Assembly (NCBI RefSeq): GCF_028561335.1
Contig: NZ_JAQQTG010000042.1
Span: forward strand, 1-49,191
DNA length: 49,191 nt
Origin: Aequorivita todarodis
Lineage (GTDB): Bacteria; Bacteroidota; Bacteroidia; Flavobacteriales; Flavobacteriaceae
Reading direction: 5' to 3'
Part shown: piece after piece, positions 33,531 to 42,624 of the stretch
Layout: every line of letters starts with the position of its first letter
Position numbering within the stretch: the first letter of the stretch is position 1
Translations under genes and position numbers: made by a program
Notes under the pieces: model-generated
Told to the model about the DNA's origin: nothing
The model's database searches: none
The model's input: the letters and a program-made list of their open reading frames with translations, nothing else

Positions 33531-34586
33531 ATGCAACTGTACAATAAATTAAGTGCAAAAGAAAGGGAAACCCTTTTGGAGCAAGCCGGCGAGGAACGGC
33601 TTACCCTTTCTTTTTATCAATATGCCAGGATTGGCAATCCGCATCTTTTCCGTAACCATCTTTTTGTAACCTGGCACGAGCAGGATGTGCTTGGCCGAAT
33701 TTACGTAGCCCACGAAGGCATCAATGCCCAGCTTTCCGTGCCCGCAATACGTTTTAAGGAATTTAAGGAATTTCTGGACGGAATCTATTTTCTGAAAGAC
33801 GTGCGTTTGAACATTGCCATTGAGCAGGATTTGAAGTCATTTCTAAAACTGAAAGTGAAAGTGCGCGATAAGATTGTTGCCGATGGCTTGAATGACGAAA
33901 CCTTCGACGTTACCAACAAAGGAATCCACGTAGATGCGCAAAAATTCAACGAACTGATTGAAGATCCCGATGTGGTTTTGGTAGATATGCGAAACCATTA
34001 CGAAAGCGAAATCGGTCATTTCAAAAATGCCGTAACGCCCGATGTTGATACGTTTCGCGATTCATTGGATATAATTGAGGCAGATTTAAAAGACCACAAA
34101 GAAGACAAAAAACTGGTGATGTACTGCACGGGTGGCATCCGTTGCGAAAAGGCCAGCGCCTACTACAAACACAAAGGTTTTAAAAATGTGTTCCAACTGG
34201 AAGGCGGTATTATTGAATACGCGCGCCAAGTGGAAAATCAAGGCTTGGAAAATAAATTCATCGGGAAAAATTTCGTTTTTGACCATCGCCGTGGCGAACG
34301 CATTACAGAGGATGTAATTTCAAACTGCCACCAATGCGGCGAAGCTTGCGACACACACACCAATTGCGCTAACGAGGCCTGCCATTTGCTGTTTATTCAA
34401 TGTGACAAATGCGCCGTGGCAATGGAAAACTGTTGTTCCGAAGAATGTATCGAGATAATCCACTTGCCGTACGAAGAGCAGAAACGCCTACGCCAGGGCA
34501 TCCCGAACAGCAACAAGATTTTTAAGAAGGGAAGGTCGGAGAAGTTGAAGTTTAAAAGGCCCCCTAGCCCCCAAAGGGGGAATTAG
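33531..34586 (+). CDS. trhO: tRNA uridine(34) hydroxylase (rhodanese family)
   Basis: 351 residues. Oxygen-dependent 5-hydroxylation of U34 in several tRNAs. An N-terminal acylphosphatase-like part (about 25-120, YVAHEGINAQLSVP) is followed by a rhodanese domain (about 145-245) with active-site Cys in CTGGIRCEK. A Cys-rich C-terminal region (about 260-305, CHQCGEACDTHTNCANEACH) probably binds zinc. The last residues (RPPSPQRGN) are encoded by a dispersed GC-rich intergenic repeat, so the original stop has probably been lost or shifted. The family normally ends with the KGRSEKLKF-like tail. Confidence 0.93.
   Translation: MQLYNKLSAKERETLLEQAGEERLTLSFYQYARIGNPHLFRNHLFVTWHEQDVLGRIYVAHEGINAQLSVPAIRFKEFKEFLDGIYFLKDVRLNIAIEQDLKSFLKLKVKVRDKIVADGLNDETFDVTNKGIHVDAQKFNELIEDPDVVLVDMRNHYESEIGHFKNAVTPDVDTFRDSLDIIEADLKDHKEDKKLVMYCTGGIRCEKASAYYKHKGFKNVFQLEGGIIEYARQVENQGLENKFIGKNFVFDHRRGERITEDVISNCHQCGEACDTHTNCANEACHLLFIQCDKCAVAMENCCSEECIEIIHLPYEEQKRLRQGIPNSNKIFKKGRSEKLKFKRPPSPQRGN
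34557..34586 (+). repeat. Dispersed repeat CCCCCTAGCCCCCAAAGGGGG at the trhO 3' end
   Basis: CCCCCTAGCCCCCAAAGGGG is of the same type as the sequence at 38930-38954. The trhO frame runs into it and ends at TAG just after. Such CCCCTAACCCC(C/T)AAAGGGG elements are frequent intergenic repeats in Bacteroidota. Confidence 0.6.
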
Positions 34587-34849
34587 CAAGTTTATGGCTT
34601 CGGTTTGGGGAAGAATTTTAACATTAGCGCACTTTAGGCACTTTCAACTATAGGCGCTCTTTATAAAGTTCAAGGGGCTTTGGTCAAACCGTCCTGTTTC
34701 CCTTCAGTCTTGGGTCTTGGTTCCAACAGCAAAAATTCCAAATTCATAATTCTGAATTCATAATTAATTATTGGTATCTTTACTGATTCATTTATTTGTT
34801 TAATTTTCGTCCCTCTTCACTTAGAAAAAGGGCTTTATATATAAAAAAT
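34587..34849. other. Spacer with degenerate AT-rich repeats, no gene
   Basis: 263 bases without a gene. From about 34717 it carries TCTTGGGTCTTGGTTCC and two ATTCATAATT units (34743-34765), both resembling low-complexity intergenic repeats common in the group. TATCTTTA at about 34772-34779 is a near match to the -7 element and may serve ricT. Confidence 0.45.
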
Positions 34850-36124
34850 ATGGGCTGTACCAGCTGTGCCACGGGCGCCAACGGTCAGCCAAAGGGATGC
34901 AAGAACAATGGTACTTGCGGAACCGATGGCTGCAATAAACTGACGGTGTTCGACTGGCTTTCAAATATGCAACTTCCTGCGAATATGGAACCCTTCAATG
35001 CGGTGGAAGTACGCTTTAAAAACGGAAGAAAGGAATTCTTCCAAAATCCCGAAAATCTTACGTTAAGCATTGGCGACACGGTTGCTACCGAAGCTTCGCC
35101 GGGCCACGATATTGGCATGGTTACGCTAACGGGGGAACTCGTTCGGGTTCAAATGAAGAAGAAAAAAGTTCCCATAAAAATTGAAGCCTTGCCAAAAATT
35201 TACCGCAAAGCTTCGCAAAAAGACATAGACATTTGGCAAGGCGTTCGCGACAAAGAAGCCGATGTACAAAAGCGTTCGCGCGAAATTGCCATCCGCCACG
35301 GGCTGCAGATGAAAATCAGCGATGTGGAATTTCAGGGCGATGCTTCCAAAGTTATTTTTTATTACACCGCCGAAGAACGGGTCGATTTCCGCGAATTGAT
35401 AAAGGAATTTGCCCGCACCTTCAATACCCGCATCGAGATGAAACAGGTCGGTTTCCGGCAGGAAGCGGCTCGCTTGGGAGGCATTGGCAGTTGCGGCCGC
35501 GAACTTTGCTGTTCTACCTGGTTGACGGATTTCCGCTCGGTGAATACTTCCGCAGCGCGCTATCAACAACTTTCTTTGAATCCGCAAAAACTTGCGGGGC
35601 AATGCGGCAAGTTGAAATGCTGTTTGAATTATGAACTGGATACCTATTTGGAAGCTTTGGAATCATTTCCAAATACAGAAACCAAACTTCAAACTGAAAA
35701 AGGAACCGCAACCTGCCAAAAAATAGATATTTTTAAAGGCTTGCTTTGGTATGCATATGAAAAGGAATTTGCAAATTGGCATGAGCTTACCGCCGAAAAA
35801 GCCAATGAAATTATAGCCCTGAACAAAAAGGGGAAAAAGCCGTTGGCCCTTGAGGAATTCATAATTGAAGCGCCCAAGGCAGAAAAAGAACCGTTCAGCA
35901 ACGTAGTGGGGCAGGATAGTTTAACGCGTTTTGACCGGCCCAAACAAAAAGGGAAAAAACGCCGAAATAAAAGCAGAAACAAAAACCGTGGAAAAGCGGA
36001 GGCCACTACCGGAAATGCCCCTAAAAACAATCCAAGAAATAAGCCTTCGAAGAAATCGGGAAATAAGCCGAGAAAAGGATCGGGAAATCAAAACAGAAAC
36101 CCCAAGCCACCAAAAAATGAATAA
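34850..36124 (+). CDS. ricT: PSP1/RicT-like protein
   Basis: 424 residues from the ATG at 34850 (MGCTSCATGANGQPKGCKNN), whose Cys-rich opening is typical in Bacteroidota; an in-frame Met 18 codons earlier is not supported. The PSP1 domain (about 60-270) includes RLGGIGSCGRELCCSTWL and KLAGQCGKLKCCLNYE, giving a conserved set of Cys for an iron-sulfur cluster as in RicT of Bacillus, a partner of RNase Y in mRNA processing. The C-terminal 60 residues are very rich in K, R and N and probably bind RNA. Its stop overlaps gldH by eight bases. Confidence 0.88.
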   Translation: MGCTSCATGANGQPKGCKNNGTCGTDGCNKLTVFDWLSNMQLPANMEPFNAVEVRFKNGRKEFFQNPENLTLSIGDTVATEASPGHDIGMVTLTGELVRVQMKKKKVPIKIEALPKIYRKASQKDIDIWQGVRDKEADVQKRSREIAIRHGLQMKISDVEFQGDASKVIFYYTAEERVDFRELIKEFARTFNTRIEMKQVGFRQEAARLGGIGSCGRELCCSTWLTDFRSVNTSAARYQQLSLNPQKLAGQCGKLKCCLNYELDTYLEALESFPNTETKLQTEKGTATCQKIDIFKGLLWYAYEKEFANWHELTAEKANEIIALNKKGKKPLALEEFIIEAPKAEKEPFSNVVGQDSLTRFDRPKQKGKKRRNKSRNKNRGKAEATTGNAPKNNPRNKPSKKSGNKPRKGSGNQNRNPKPPKNE

Positions 36125-36602
36125 ATTATTGGCACTTTTTTTGACTGCGCTCTTTCTCGTTTCCTGCGAGTCCAACACGGTTTTTAGTGAAAATCGCGCC
36201 ATGGACGGTCATTGGGGAGCGGACGAGGTGGTGGAGTTTAAATTGCCTCAGTTGGATTCACTCAAAAAGTATAATCTCTTTTTAAATATTAGAAACACAA
36301 ACGAATACAAGTTCAATAATATATTTTTGATCGTTTCAATGAATTTTCCGCACGGAAAAACCGTTACCGATACCCTTGAATACCGAATGGCCTATCCTGA
36401 CGGCTCGTGGATGGGGCAAGGAATTGGCGATATAAAGGAAAACAAACTGTGGTACAAAGAAAACGTACAGTTTTTTGAAGAAGGCACTTACACGTTAGAC
36501 ATAGCCCACGCAATGCGCAATAATGGCGAGGTGGAAGGCGTTACAAAACTTGAAGGCATTACAGATGTTGGCTTCAGCATTGAAGAGGCTACCAAACAGT
36601 AA
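36117..36602 (+). CDS. gldH: Gliding motility lipoprotein GldH
   Basis: 161 residues from the ATG at 36117, overlapping the ricT stop. Lipoprotein signal MNKLLALFLTALFLVSC, so Cys17 is lipidated. The body (MDGHWGADEVVEF, MNFPHGKTVTDTLEYRMA, WMGQGIGDIKENKLWYKENV) matches GldH. GldH is needed for gliding in Flavobacterium johnsoniae, where motility shares its machinery with T9SS. The order ricT-gldH-PBP1A is common in the family. An earlier in-frame Met would lie inside ricT. Confidence 0.93.
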   Translation: MNKLLALFLTALFLVSCESNTVFSENRAMDGHWGADEVVEFKLPQLDSLKKYNLFLNIRNTNEYKFNNIFLIVSMNFPHGKTVTDTLEYRMAYPDGSWMGQGIGDIKENKLWYKENVQFFEEGTYTLDIAHAMRNNGEVEGVTKLEGITDVGFSIEEATKQ

Positions 36603-36610
36603 ACAATAAT

Positions 36611-38923
36611 ATGGCAACAAAAAAAGCAGCTCCCAAAAAGAAAAATCAGAATGATGTCAGCCGTCATATCAAAACCTTTTGGAAAATTTTCGCAGGGTTT
36701 ATACTCCTGATTATCCTGTTTTTCCTATTTGCCTCGTGGGGGGTTTTTGGCAGTCTTCCCGATGAAACCAGCCTTGAAAACCCCGAGAAAAACCTGGCTA
36801 CCGAAATTATTTCCTCTGACGGAAAGACCATCGGGAAATTTTATAAAGAAAACAGGACGCCAGTTCCTTTTGATTCTTTGCCAGATCATTTGGTAAATGC
36901 GTTAATAGCAACCGAAGATGCTCGCTTTTATGACCATTCCGGGATTGACGGCAGAGGAACCATCCGCGCTGTTGCATTTTTGGGAACCCGTGGGGGCGCA
37001 AGTACCATTACCCAACAATTGGCCAAGTTGTTTTTTACAGATCAAAGAGCATCAAACAAGCTGGAAAGAGTTGTGCAAAAAGTAAAGGAGTGGATAATTG
37101 CCACCCGTTTGGAACGGCGCTATACCAAAGAGGAAATTATCACGATGTACTTCAACGAGTACGACTTTTTAAACCAGGCCGTAGGTATTGAAAGTGCAGC
37201 ACATATTTATTTTGACAAGCCTCCTGCGCAATTGACCACTGCAGAAGCTGCAATGCTGGTGGGTATGTTTAAAAATTCCTCCCTTTTTAACCCAAACCGA
37301 AGACCGGAAATGGTCCGGGAAAGAAGAAACGTGGTTTTGTCGCAAATGGAGAAGTACGATTACATCTCAGAAAAAGTAATGGATTCATTGCAGGCCCTCC
37401 CGTTGGGCATAAAATTTACGCCACAGGGCCATGATGAAGGAAGCGCAACCTATTTCCGCGAATACGCCCGTAATTTTATGGAAGATTGGATAAAGGAACA
37501 TCCAAAACCCGATGGCAGTGAATACAATATTTATCAAGACGGCCTAAAGGTTTATGTAACCATAGACAGCAAGATGCAGGAATATGCCGAAGCCGCTGTA
37601 AAAAAACATATGGCCCACCTGCAGGAAGCCTTTGATGAACAAAACAAAAAAAATAAAACCGCCCCTTTCCGCGATATTTCTGAAGAAGAAACCGCAAGTA
37701 TCCTGAATTCCGCTATGCGGAAAAGCGACCGTTGGCGCGAAATGAAGAAAGAGGGCAAAGACGAAGCAGAAATCATAAAAAGCTTCAAAAAGAAAGTGCC
37801 GATGCGCGTTTTTTCGTGGAAAGGCGATATTGATACCGTAATGACCCCGATGGATTCCATTCGGTACCACAAATCATTTTTACAGGCCGCGATGATGTCC
37901 ATGACTCCACAAACTGGTGAGGTAAAAGCTTGGGTGGGAGGAATCGATTACAAACACTATAAATATGATATGGTTAAAAAAGGAAGGCGTCAAATAGGCT
38001 CAACCTTTAAGCCTTTTGTATATGCCACGGCCATAGACCAAATGCATATGTCGCCCTGCGATACTTTGCCGAATACCATTTATACAATACCGGCCGGCAA
38101 ATACGGTCTTCAACAACCTTGGACCCCAAAAAATTCTGGCGGCAGTTATGGCGGAATGGTCAACTTAAAATATGCACTCGCAAATTCAATAAATACCATT
38201 ACCGCCCGATTGATAGACCGCGTAGGGCCTGAACCGGTAATTGACTTGGTTAAAAAAATGGGCGTTGATACCGAAAACATGCCTGCTGTACCCTCCATTG
38301 CCCTTGGAACCCCGGACGTTTCAGTCTATGAAATGGTTGGCGCATATAGCACTTTCGCAAATGAAGGCGTTTATGTGGAACCCATAATGATTCAAAGAAT
38401 CGAGGACAAAAACGGCACGGTACTTTATCAAAACGTACCCAAAACAAAAGACGTTATAAGCAACGAGACTGCCTACGTAACCGTCAGCTTAATGGAAGGC
38501 GTAACACAGTCCGGATCGGGGGCCCGATTGAGGGGAACTTGGGCGGTAAATTCTCCAATCTATAAAAATGCGGTTACCGGATATCCGTATGATTTTAAAA
38601 ACCCCATAGCCGGTAAAACCGGGACCACCCAAAACAACAGCGATGGCTGGTTTATGGGGATGGTGCCAAACCTTGTTACCGGCGTTTGGGTGGGTGGAGA
38701 TGACAGAGCAATCCATTTTGGCTCCACTGCTTATGGCCAGGGTGCTACCATGGCACTGCCCATTTGGGGAATATATATGAAAAGCTGCTATGCCGATAAA
38801 GATCTGGATGTTTCAACAGGGAACTTCAAACGGCCCGCAAATCTTTCCATTGAAACCGATTGTTCAAAATGGCGCGAAGGCAATCCCGATGTAGAGAAAA
38901 TACCCGATGAGTTTGGAATTTAA
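36611..38923 (+). CDS. Penicillin-binding protein 1A (bifunctional glycosyltransferase/transpeptidase)
   Basis: 770 residues. Polymerises and cross-links peptidoglycan at the outer face of the inner membrane. One N-terminal membrane helix (about 24-48); GT51 domain with ATEDARFYDHSGID (catalytic E102) and GGASTITQQLAK; transpeptidase domain with STFK (Ser464), SIN (SxN) and KTGTT (Lys669). A helical insert of about 90 charged residues lies near 335-400. It ends the ricT-gldH operon. Confidence 0.96.
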   Translation: MATKKAAPKKKNQNDVSRHIKTFWKIFAGFILLIILFFLFASWGVFGSLPDETSLENPEKNLATEIISSDGKTIGKFYKENRTPVPFDSLPDHLVNALIATEDARFYDHSGIDGRGTIRAVAFLGTRGGASTITQQLAKLFFTDQRASNKLERVVQKVKEWIIATRLERRYTKEEIITMYFNEYDFLNQAVGIESAAHIYFDKPPAQLTTAEAAMLVGMFKNSSLFNPNRRPEMVRERRNVVLSQMEKYDYISEKVMDSLQALPLGIKFTPQGHDEGSATYFREYARNFMEDWIKEHPKPDGSEYNIYQDGLKVYVTIDSKMQEYAEAAVKKHMAHLQEAFDEQNKKNKTAPFRDISEEETASILNSAMRKSDRWREMKKEGKDEAEIIKSFKKKVPMRVFSWKGDIDTVMTPMDSIRYHKSFLQAAMMSMTPQTGEVKAWVGGIDYKHYKYDMVKKGRRQIGSTFKPFVYATAIDQMHMSPCDTLPNTIYTIPAGKYGLQQPWTPKNSGGSYGGMVNLKYALANSINTITARLIDRVGPEPVIDLVKKMGVDTENMPAVPSIALGTPDVSVYEMVGAYSTFANEGVYVEPIMIQRIEDKNGTVLYQNVPKTKDVISNETAYVTVSLMEGVTQSGSGARLRGTWAVNSPIYKNAVTGYPYDFKNPIAGKTGTTQNNSDGWFMGMVPNLVTGVWVGGDDRAIHFGSTAYGQGATMALPIWGIYMKSCYADKDLDVSTGNFKRPANLSIETDCSKWREGNPDVEKIPDEFGI

Positions 38924-38929
38924 TCCCAC

Positions 38930-38954
38930 CCCTAACCCCTCCCAAAGGGAGGGG
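38930..38954 (+). repeat. Dispersed repeat CCCCTAACCCCTCCCAAAGGGAGGGG
   Basis: CCCCTAACCCCTCCCAAAGG then GAGGGGG, immediately after PBP1A. Same family as the repeat at 34557. The CCCTCCC/GGGAGGG arms can pair. Confidence 0.6.
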
Positions 38955-39012
38955 GAAAAACCTCATAGGGCCATTGCGAGAAACGAAGCAATCTAACCTA
39001 TGAGGTTTTTTT
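38955..39012 (+). terminator. Terminator with a dispersed repeat in its loop
   Basis: Stem AAACCTCATAGG ... CCTATGAGGTTT followed by T7. The 27-base loop holds CATTGCGAGaaacGAAGCAATC, itself an inverted repeat (ATTGC/GCAAT) and a recognised intergenic repeat type. The repeat appears to have been inserted into, or to have formed, the terminator loop. Confidence 0.75.
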
Positions 39013-39050
39013 ATAGGTTGAAATTTCGTAATTTTCAGAAAAATTAAAAA

Positions 39051-39752
39051 ATGATAAAAAAGACAGTAGCAAACGTTCGCGAGGCCTGTGAGGGCATTGA
39101 AGACGGAATGACCTTTATGCTGGGCGGCTTCGGCCTTTGCGGCATTCCGGAAAATATAATTTCAGAATTGGTAAGAAGAAATATCCAAAACGTTACCTGT
39201 ATTTCAAACAATGCCGGCGTTGATGACTTCGGGCTTGGCCTCTTGCTGAAAAAGCATCAGATTAAGAAAATGGTTTCTTCCTATGTAGGCGAAAATGCCG
39301 AGTTTGAGCGGCAAATGCTCAGTGGCGAAATGGAGGTTGAACTCGTACCTCAAGGAACATTGGCACAGCGCTGCGAAGCTGCACGCAGCGGCATTCCGGC
39401 ATTTTTTACCCCAGCAGGCTACGGAACCGAAGTGGCCGAAGGCAAGGAAACCCGCGAATTCCACGGAAAAATGTATGTGATGGAAAAGGCTTTTGAAGCA
39501 GATTTCTCCTTCGTAAAAGCTTGGAAGGGCGATGAGGCCGGCAACCTCATCTTTAAGGGAACGGCCAGAAATTTCAACCCAGCCATGTGCGGCGCCGGAA
39601 AGATTACGGTTGCGGAAGTGGAAGAATTGGTGCCCGCTGGGGAATTGGACCCCAACCAAATCCATATCCCGGGAATTTTTGTCCAACGGATATTCCAAGG
39701 GGAAAAATATGAAAAGAGAATTGAGCAACTAACAGTTAGAAAAAGAAACTAA
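39051..39752 (+). CDS. scoA: 3-oxoacid CoA-transferase, subunit A
   Basis: 233 residues. With subunit B moves CoA between succinyl-CoA and acetoacetate, used in ketone or branched-chain catabolism. Seen: [73 protein letters not shown]. It overlaps subunit B by one base (TAATG). Confidence 0.95.
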   Translation: MIKKTVANVREACEGIEDGMTFMLGGFGLCGIPENIISELVRRNIQNVTCISNNAGVDDFGLGLLLKKHQIKKMVSSYVGENAEFERQMLSGEMEVELVPQGTLAQRCEAARSGIPAFFTPAGYGTEVAEGKETREFHGKMYVMEKAFEADFSFVKAWKGDEAGNLIFKGTARNFNPAMCGAGKITVAEVEELVPAGELDPNQIHIPGIFVQRIFQGEKYEKRIEQLTVRKRN

Positions 39753-40408
39753 TGGCCTTAACTAAAGAACAAATAGCACAAAGAATAGCAAAAGAAGTAA
39801 AGGACGGATACTACGTAAATTTAGGGATCGGCATCCCAACTTTGGTGGCCAACTTTGTGCGCGACGACATAAGCGTGGAATTCCAAAGCGAGAACGGAAT
39901 CCTCGGCATGGGCCCTTTTCCGTATGAAGGCGAGGAAGACCCAGATTTGATCAATGCCGGCAAACAAACAATAACCGCTTTGCCCGGCGCATCCTTCTTC
40001 GATTCGGCCATGAGTTTTGGGATGATCCGCGGCCAGCACGTAGATCTAACCATTCTCGGGGCGATGGAAGTTTCGCAAAACGGAGATATTGCCAACTGGA
40101 AAATTCCCGGAAAAATGGTAAAGGGAATGGGCGGCGCCATGGATTTGGTGGCTTCCGCAGAAAATATAATCGTGGCAATGATGCACACCAACCGCGAAGG
40201 CGAATCCAAACTTCTCAAAGAATGTAGTTTGCCATTAACAGGTGTGAAGTGCGTTAAAAAAATAGTTACGAATCTTGCCGTTCTTGAAATTATCGATGGG
40301 AAATTCCACCTTCTTGAGCGCGCTCCGGGAGTTTCTGTTGCCGAAATTCAAAAAGCTACCGAAGGAGATTTGGTTGCAAAAGGAGACATTATTGAGATGG
40401 AATTTTAA
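39752..40408 (+). CDS. scoB: 3-oxoacid CoA-transferase, subunit B
   Basis: 218 residues. The catalytic Glu lies in QSENGILGMGP (about residue 49), which forms the glutamyl-CoA thioester. GIGIPTLVANFV, GGAMDLVASAENIIVAM and CVKKIVTNLAVLEI are typical. It is the last gene of the two-gene operon and is followed by a strong terminator. Confidence 0.95.
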   Translation: MALTKEQIAQRIAKEVKDGYYVNLGIGIPTLVANFVRDDISVEFQSENGILGMGPFPYEGEEDPDLINAGKQTITALPGASFFDSAMSFGMIRGQHVDLTILGAMEVSQNGDIANWKIPGKMVKGMGGAMDLVASAENIIVAMMHTNREGESKLLKECSLPLTGVKCVKKIVTNLAVLEIIDGKFHLLERAPGVSVAEIQKATEGDLVAKGDIIEMEF

Positions 40409-40433
40409 AAAAAGAATAGTCTTAGAACTTTGC

Positions 40434-40458
40434 AAAACCATGATTTCATGGTTTTTTT
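40434..40458 (+). terminator. scoAB terminator
   Basis: AAAACCATGA-TT-TCATGGTTTT extended by T7. Confidence 0.85.
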
Positions 40459-40495
40459 ATGTTAAAATACCGTCAAAAAGAGATGAAATGTTAAA

Positions 40496-40533
40496 ATTTA
40501 ATGCTTTTCATCGAATTTAAATGCTTTTTATCG
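40496..40533 (+). repeat. 13-bp direct repeat, 20-bp spacing
   Basis: ATGCTTTTCATCG at 40501 and ATGCTTTTTATCG at 40521, each preceded by ATTTAA-like sequence. The 20-base period is about two helical turns, as for a regulator's binding sites. It lies about 60 bases before the candidate small gene. Confidence 0.45.
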
Positions 40534-40591
40534 CCCCATTGAAAAAATGTTTTCATATTAGCAGTCCCAAATCTTACCAACTTAACCTCAT

Positions 40592-40681
40592 ATGGAAAAA
40601 GTAATTAGATCATTTAAAAGCACCAGAGAATTGTTACTAAACGTGCTTTTCATTTTTAAGAAAGTGTTTTTATTGGTCTAA
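40592..40681 (+). CDS. Candidate 29-residue small hydrophobic peptide
   Basis: ATG at 40592, stop TAA at 40679-40681. The peptide is MEKVIRSFKSTRELLLNVLF followed by IFKKVFLLV: a basic amphipathic start and a hydrophobic C-terminal half, a shape seen in small membrane peptides. It stands alone between the scoAB terminator and a strong plus-strand terminator (40737-40772), so a transcript of its own must exist or have existed. Two 13-bp direct repeats lie upstream. No exact -7 element is seen and no family is recognised. The transcript could instead be a non-coding RNA. Confidence 0.4.
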   Translation: MEKVIRSFKSTRELLLNVLFIFKKVFLLV

Positions 40682-40736
40682 GCTTTTTTTATGGTTGTTT
40701 ATGCCCCAAATCTGTCATAAACACAGATAAATTATT

Positions 40737-40772
40737 AAACCCGTTCTTCGTGAGGTTGGAACGGGTTTTTTT
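40737..40772 (+). terminator. Strong terminator after the candidate small gene
   Basis: AAACCCGTTC-N12-GAACGGGTTT followed by T5. The T run lies on the plus-strand side; on the minus strand the sequence after the stem is TAATAATTT, so the intended direction is plus. Confidence 0.75.
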
Positions 40773-40794
40773 TATTGCTTATTTTTAAGTGGTT

Positions 40795-42483
40795 TTAAAT
40801 TCCTTTCGGAATTGCCTCGATAAGTTTTTTTGAATACTCCGTTTGCGGATTTTCGTAGATTTCATCGGCATCGCCCAACTCCTCTATTTTTCCTTTGTTC
40901 ATCACCAAAAGCTGGTCCGACATATATTTTACCACCGCCAAATCGTGTGAAATAAATATATAGGTAAAGCCGAAATCATTCTTTAATTCATTCAGCAAGT
41001 TCAAAACCTGCGCCTGTACCGAAATATCCAAGGCTGAAACCGATTCGTCGCAAATTACAAGTTTGGGCTCCACCACAATCGTGCGCGCAATGCCTACCCG
41101 CTGCCGTTGCCCGCCCGAGAGTTCGTGTGGGTAGCGGTAGAAATAACTTTCATCCAATCCAACTCTTTCAAGCAAGGATAGCACCCGTTTCTTTCTTTCT
41201 TTTTTAGTCTTGCCCAACCCGTGCACTTCCATAGGTTCCATCAATGCCTGGCCAATCATTAAACGCGGGTTCAGCGATGAATAGGGGTCTTGGAAGATAA
41301 TCTGTATTTCCTTCCGAAGATTTCTGATTTCACTTTTTGAAAGCCTTGTAAGCTCCTTCCCTCTATATTTTATGCTCCCGGAAGTTGCCTTTTCAAGCTG
41401 AAGAATCGTTTTTCCCAAGGTAGATTTTCCGCAGCCCGATTCGCCTACGAGTCCCAAGGTCTCGCCTTCAAAAACTGAAAAACTAACGTTATCAACGGCT
41501 TTAACTATTTCCGGTTTTGCAAAGATTCCAACATTGCTGAAGTAGTATTTTTCCAAATTGGAAATTTCCAAAATCGGGTTTTGGGTATAAATCCGTTTGT
41601 GTTTCTTGGCGCGTTCGGTAGCTTTCACTTCCCGCGGCACAAAACTTTTATCGGCAATGGAGGCAATAGTGGGCAATTTTGCCAAACGGACAGCCAGCGA
41701 CGGTCGCGATGCCAAAAGCGCTTTGGTATATTCCGCTTTTGGGTGTTTAAATAGTTCCTCAGTAGTCGCAGTTTCAACAATAGCACCTTTGTACATAACC
41801 ACGACCCTATCGGCAATTTCAGAAACCAAACTTAAATCGTGCGATATAAAAAGCATCGCCATCTTCGTTTCTTTTTGGATGGTTTTCAAAAGCGAAATGA
41901 TTTCCTTTTGGACGGTTACGTCCAGCGCCGTGGTGGGTTCGTCCGCAATGAGCAGTTTTGGCTTACAGGCAATGGCCATCGCGATCATCACCCGCTGCAT
42001 CTGTCCGCCGCTTATTTGGTGCGGATAACTGTTGAAAATATCTTTGGGACGCGGCAATTTCACTTTTTCGAACAATGAAATGGTTTCCTTTTTCGCTTCG
42101 GAAGCGTTCATCTTTAAGTGAAGCCGAAGTATCTCGGCAACCTGAAAGCCACACTTTAACGAAGGGTTCAGCGCGCTCATCGGCTCCTGAAAAATCATGG
42201 CTATTTCGCTTCCGCGGATTTTTCGAAATTCCTTTTCCTCCGTTTTTAGCAGATTTTTTTCTTCAAAATGAATCGTTCCCGATAGTGTTGTTTGCTTTTT
42301 CGGCAACAGGCCCATGATGGAAAGGGAGGTAACCGATTTCCCCGAACCGGATTCGCCCACGATTCCCAGGATTTCGTTTTCAAAAACCTCAAAGGAAATG
42401 GAGTGCAAAACCTCGGTGCTGCTTTTTCTGTTCCCAAAGGAAACCACGAGTTCTTTAACCGATACTAAGGATTCTTCTTTCAT
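40795..42483 (-). CDS. ABC transporter ATPase with two nucleotide-binding domains (oligopeptide type)
   Basis: 562 residues from the ATG at 42483, supported by a -7 element just upstream. Two complete ATPase domains in one chain: the first with Walker A GESGSGKS, signature SGGQMQR and Walker [13 protein letters not shown]; the second with [15 protein letters not shown] and [12 protein letters not shown]. Each has the C-terminal extension of DppD/OppD and DppF/OppF. This fused form drives di- or oligopeptide uptake (as in YejF). The permeases and binding protein are not in the window. Peptides from the nearby secreted proteases are a plausible substrate, by inference. Confidence 0.93.
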   Translation of the reverse strand: MKEESLVSVKELVVSFGNRKSSTEVLHSISFEVFENEILGIVGESGSGKSVTSLSIMGLLPKKQTTLSGTIHFEEKNLLKTEEKEFRKIRGSEIAMIFQEPMSALNPSLKCGFQVAEILRLHLKMNASEAKKETISLFEKVKLPRPKDIFNSYPHQISGGQMQRVMIAMAIACKPKLLIADEPTTALDVTVQKEIISLLKTIQKETKMAMLFISHDLSLVSEIADRVVVMYKGAIVETATTEELFKHPKAEYTKALLASRPSLAVRLAKLPTIASIADKSFVPREVKATERAKKHKRIYTQNPILEISNLEKYYFSNVGIFAKPEIVKAVDNVSFSVFEGETLGLVGESGCGKSTLGKTILQLEKATSGSIKYRGKELTRLSKSEIRNLRKEIQIIFQDPYSSLNPRLMIGQALMEPMEVHGLGKTKKERKKRVLSLLERVGLDESYFYRYPHELSGGQRQRVGIARTIVVEPKLVICDESVSALDISVQAQVLNLLNELKNDFGFTYIFISHDLAVVKYMSDQLLVMNKGKIEELGDADEIYENPQTEYSKKLIEAIPKGI

Positions 42484-42488
42484 CACTT

Positions 42489-42496
42489 CAAAGATA
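42489..42496 (-). promoter_or_regulatory. Double-ABC ATPase promoter -7 element
   Basis: TATCTTTG on the minus strand, ending six bases before the ATG at 42483. Transcription would start at about the start codon. No -33 TTG at the right distance was seen. Confidence 0.5.
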
Positions 42497-42624
42497 GGAT
42501 AAAACAAGAGGATATTTTTTAACGGTAGTTCATCGAATAAAATTTTATTTCCGCAATTATTGTTGTTCTTTTATGTGTTTTTTATAAAACAACAACCCTA
42601 TTTATTCACTAAATCTTAATTATT

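Noticed and set aside
35931-36116. Longer start of GldH
   Set aside because: It would lie inside ricT and would bury the lipoprotein signal.
40795-42483. Gene fusion artefact in the double-ABC ATPase
   Set aside because: Two ATPase domains in one chain are a known form of peptide transporter ATPase; both are complete.
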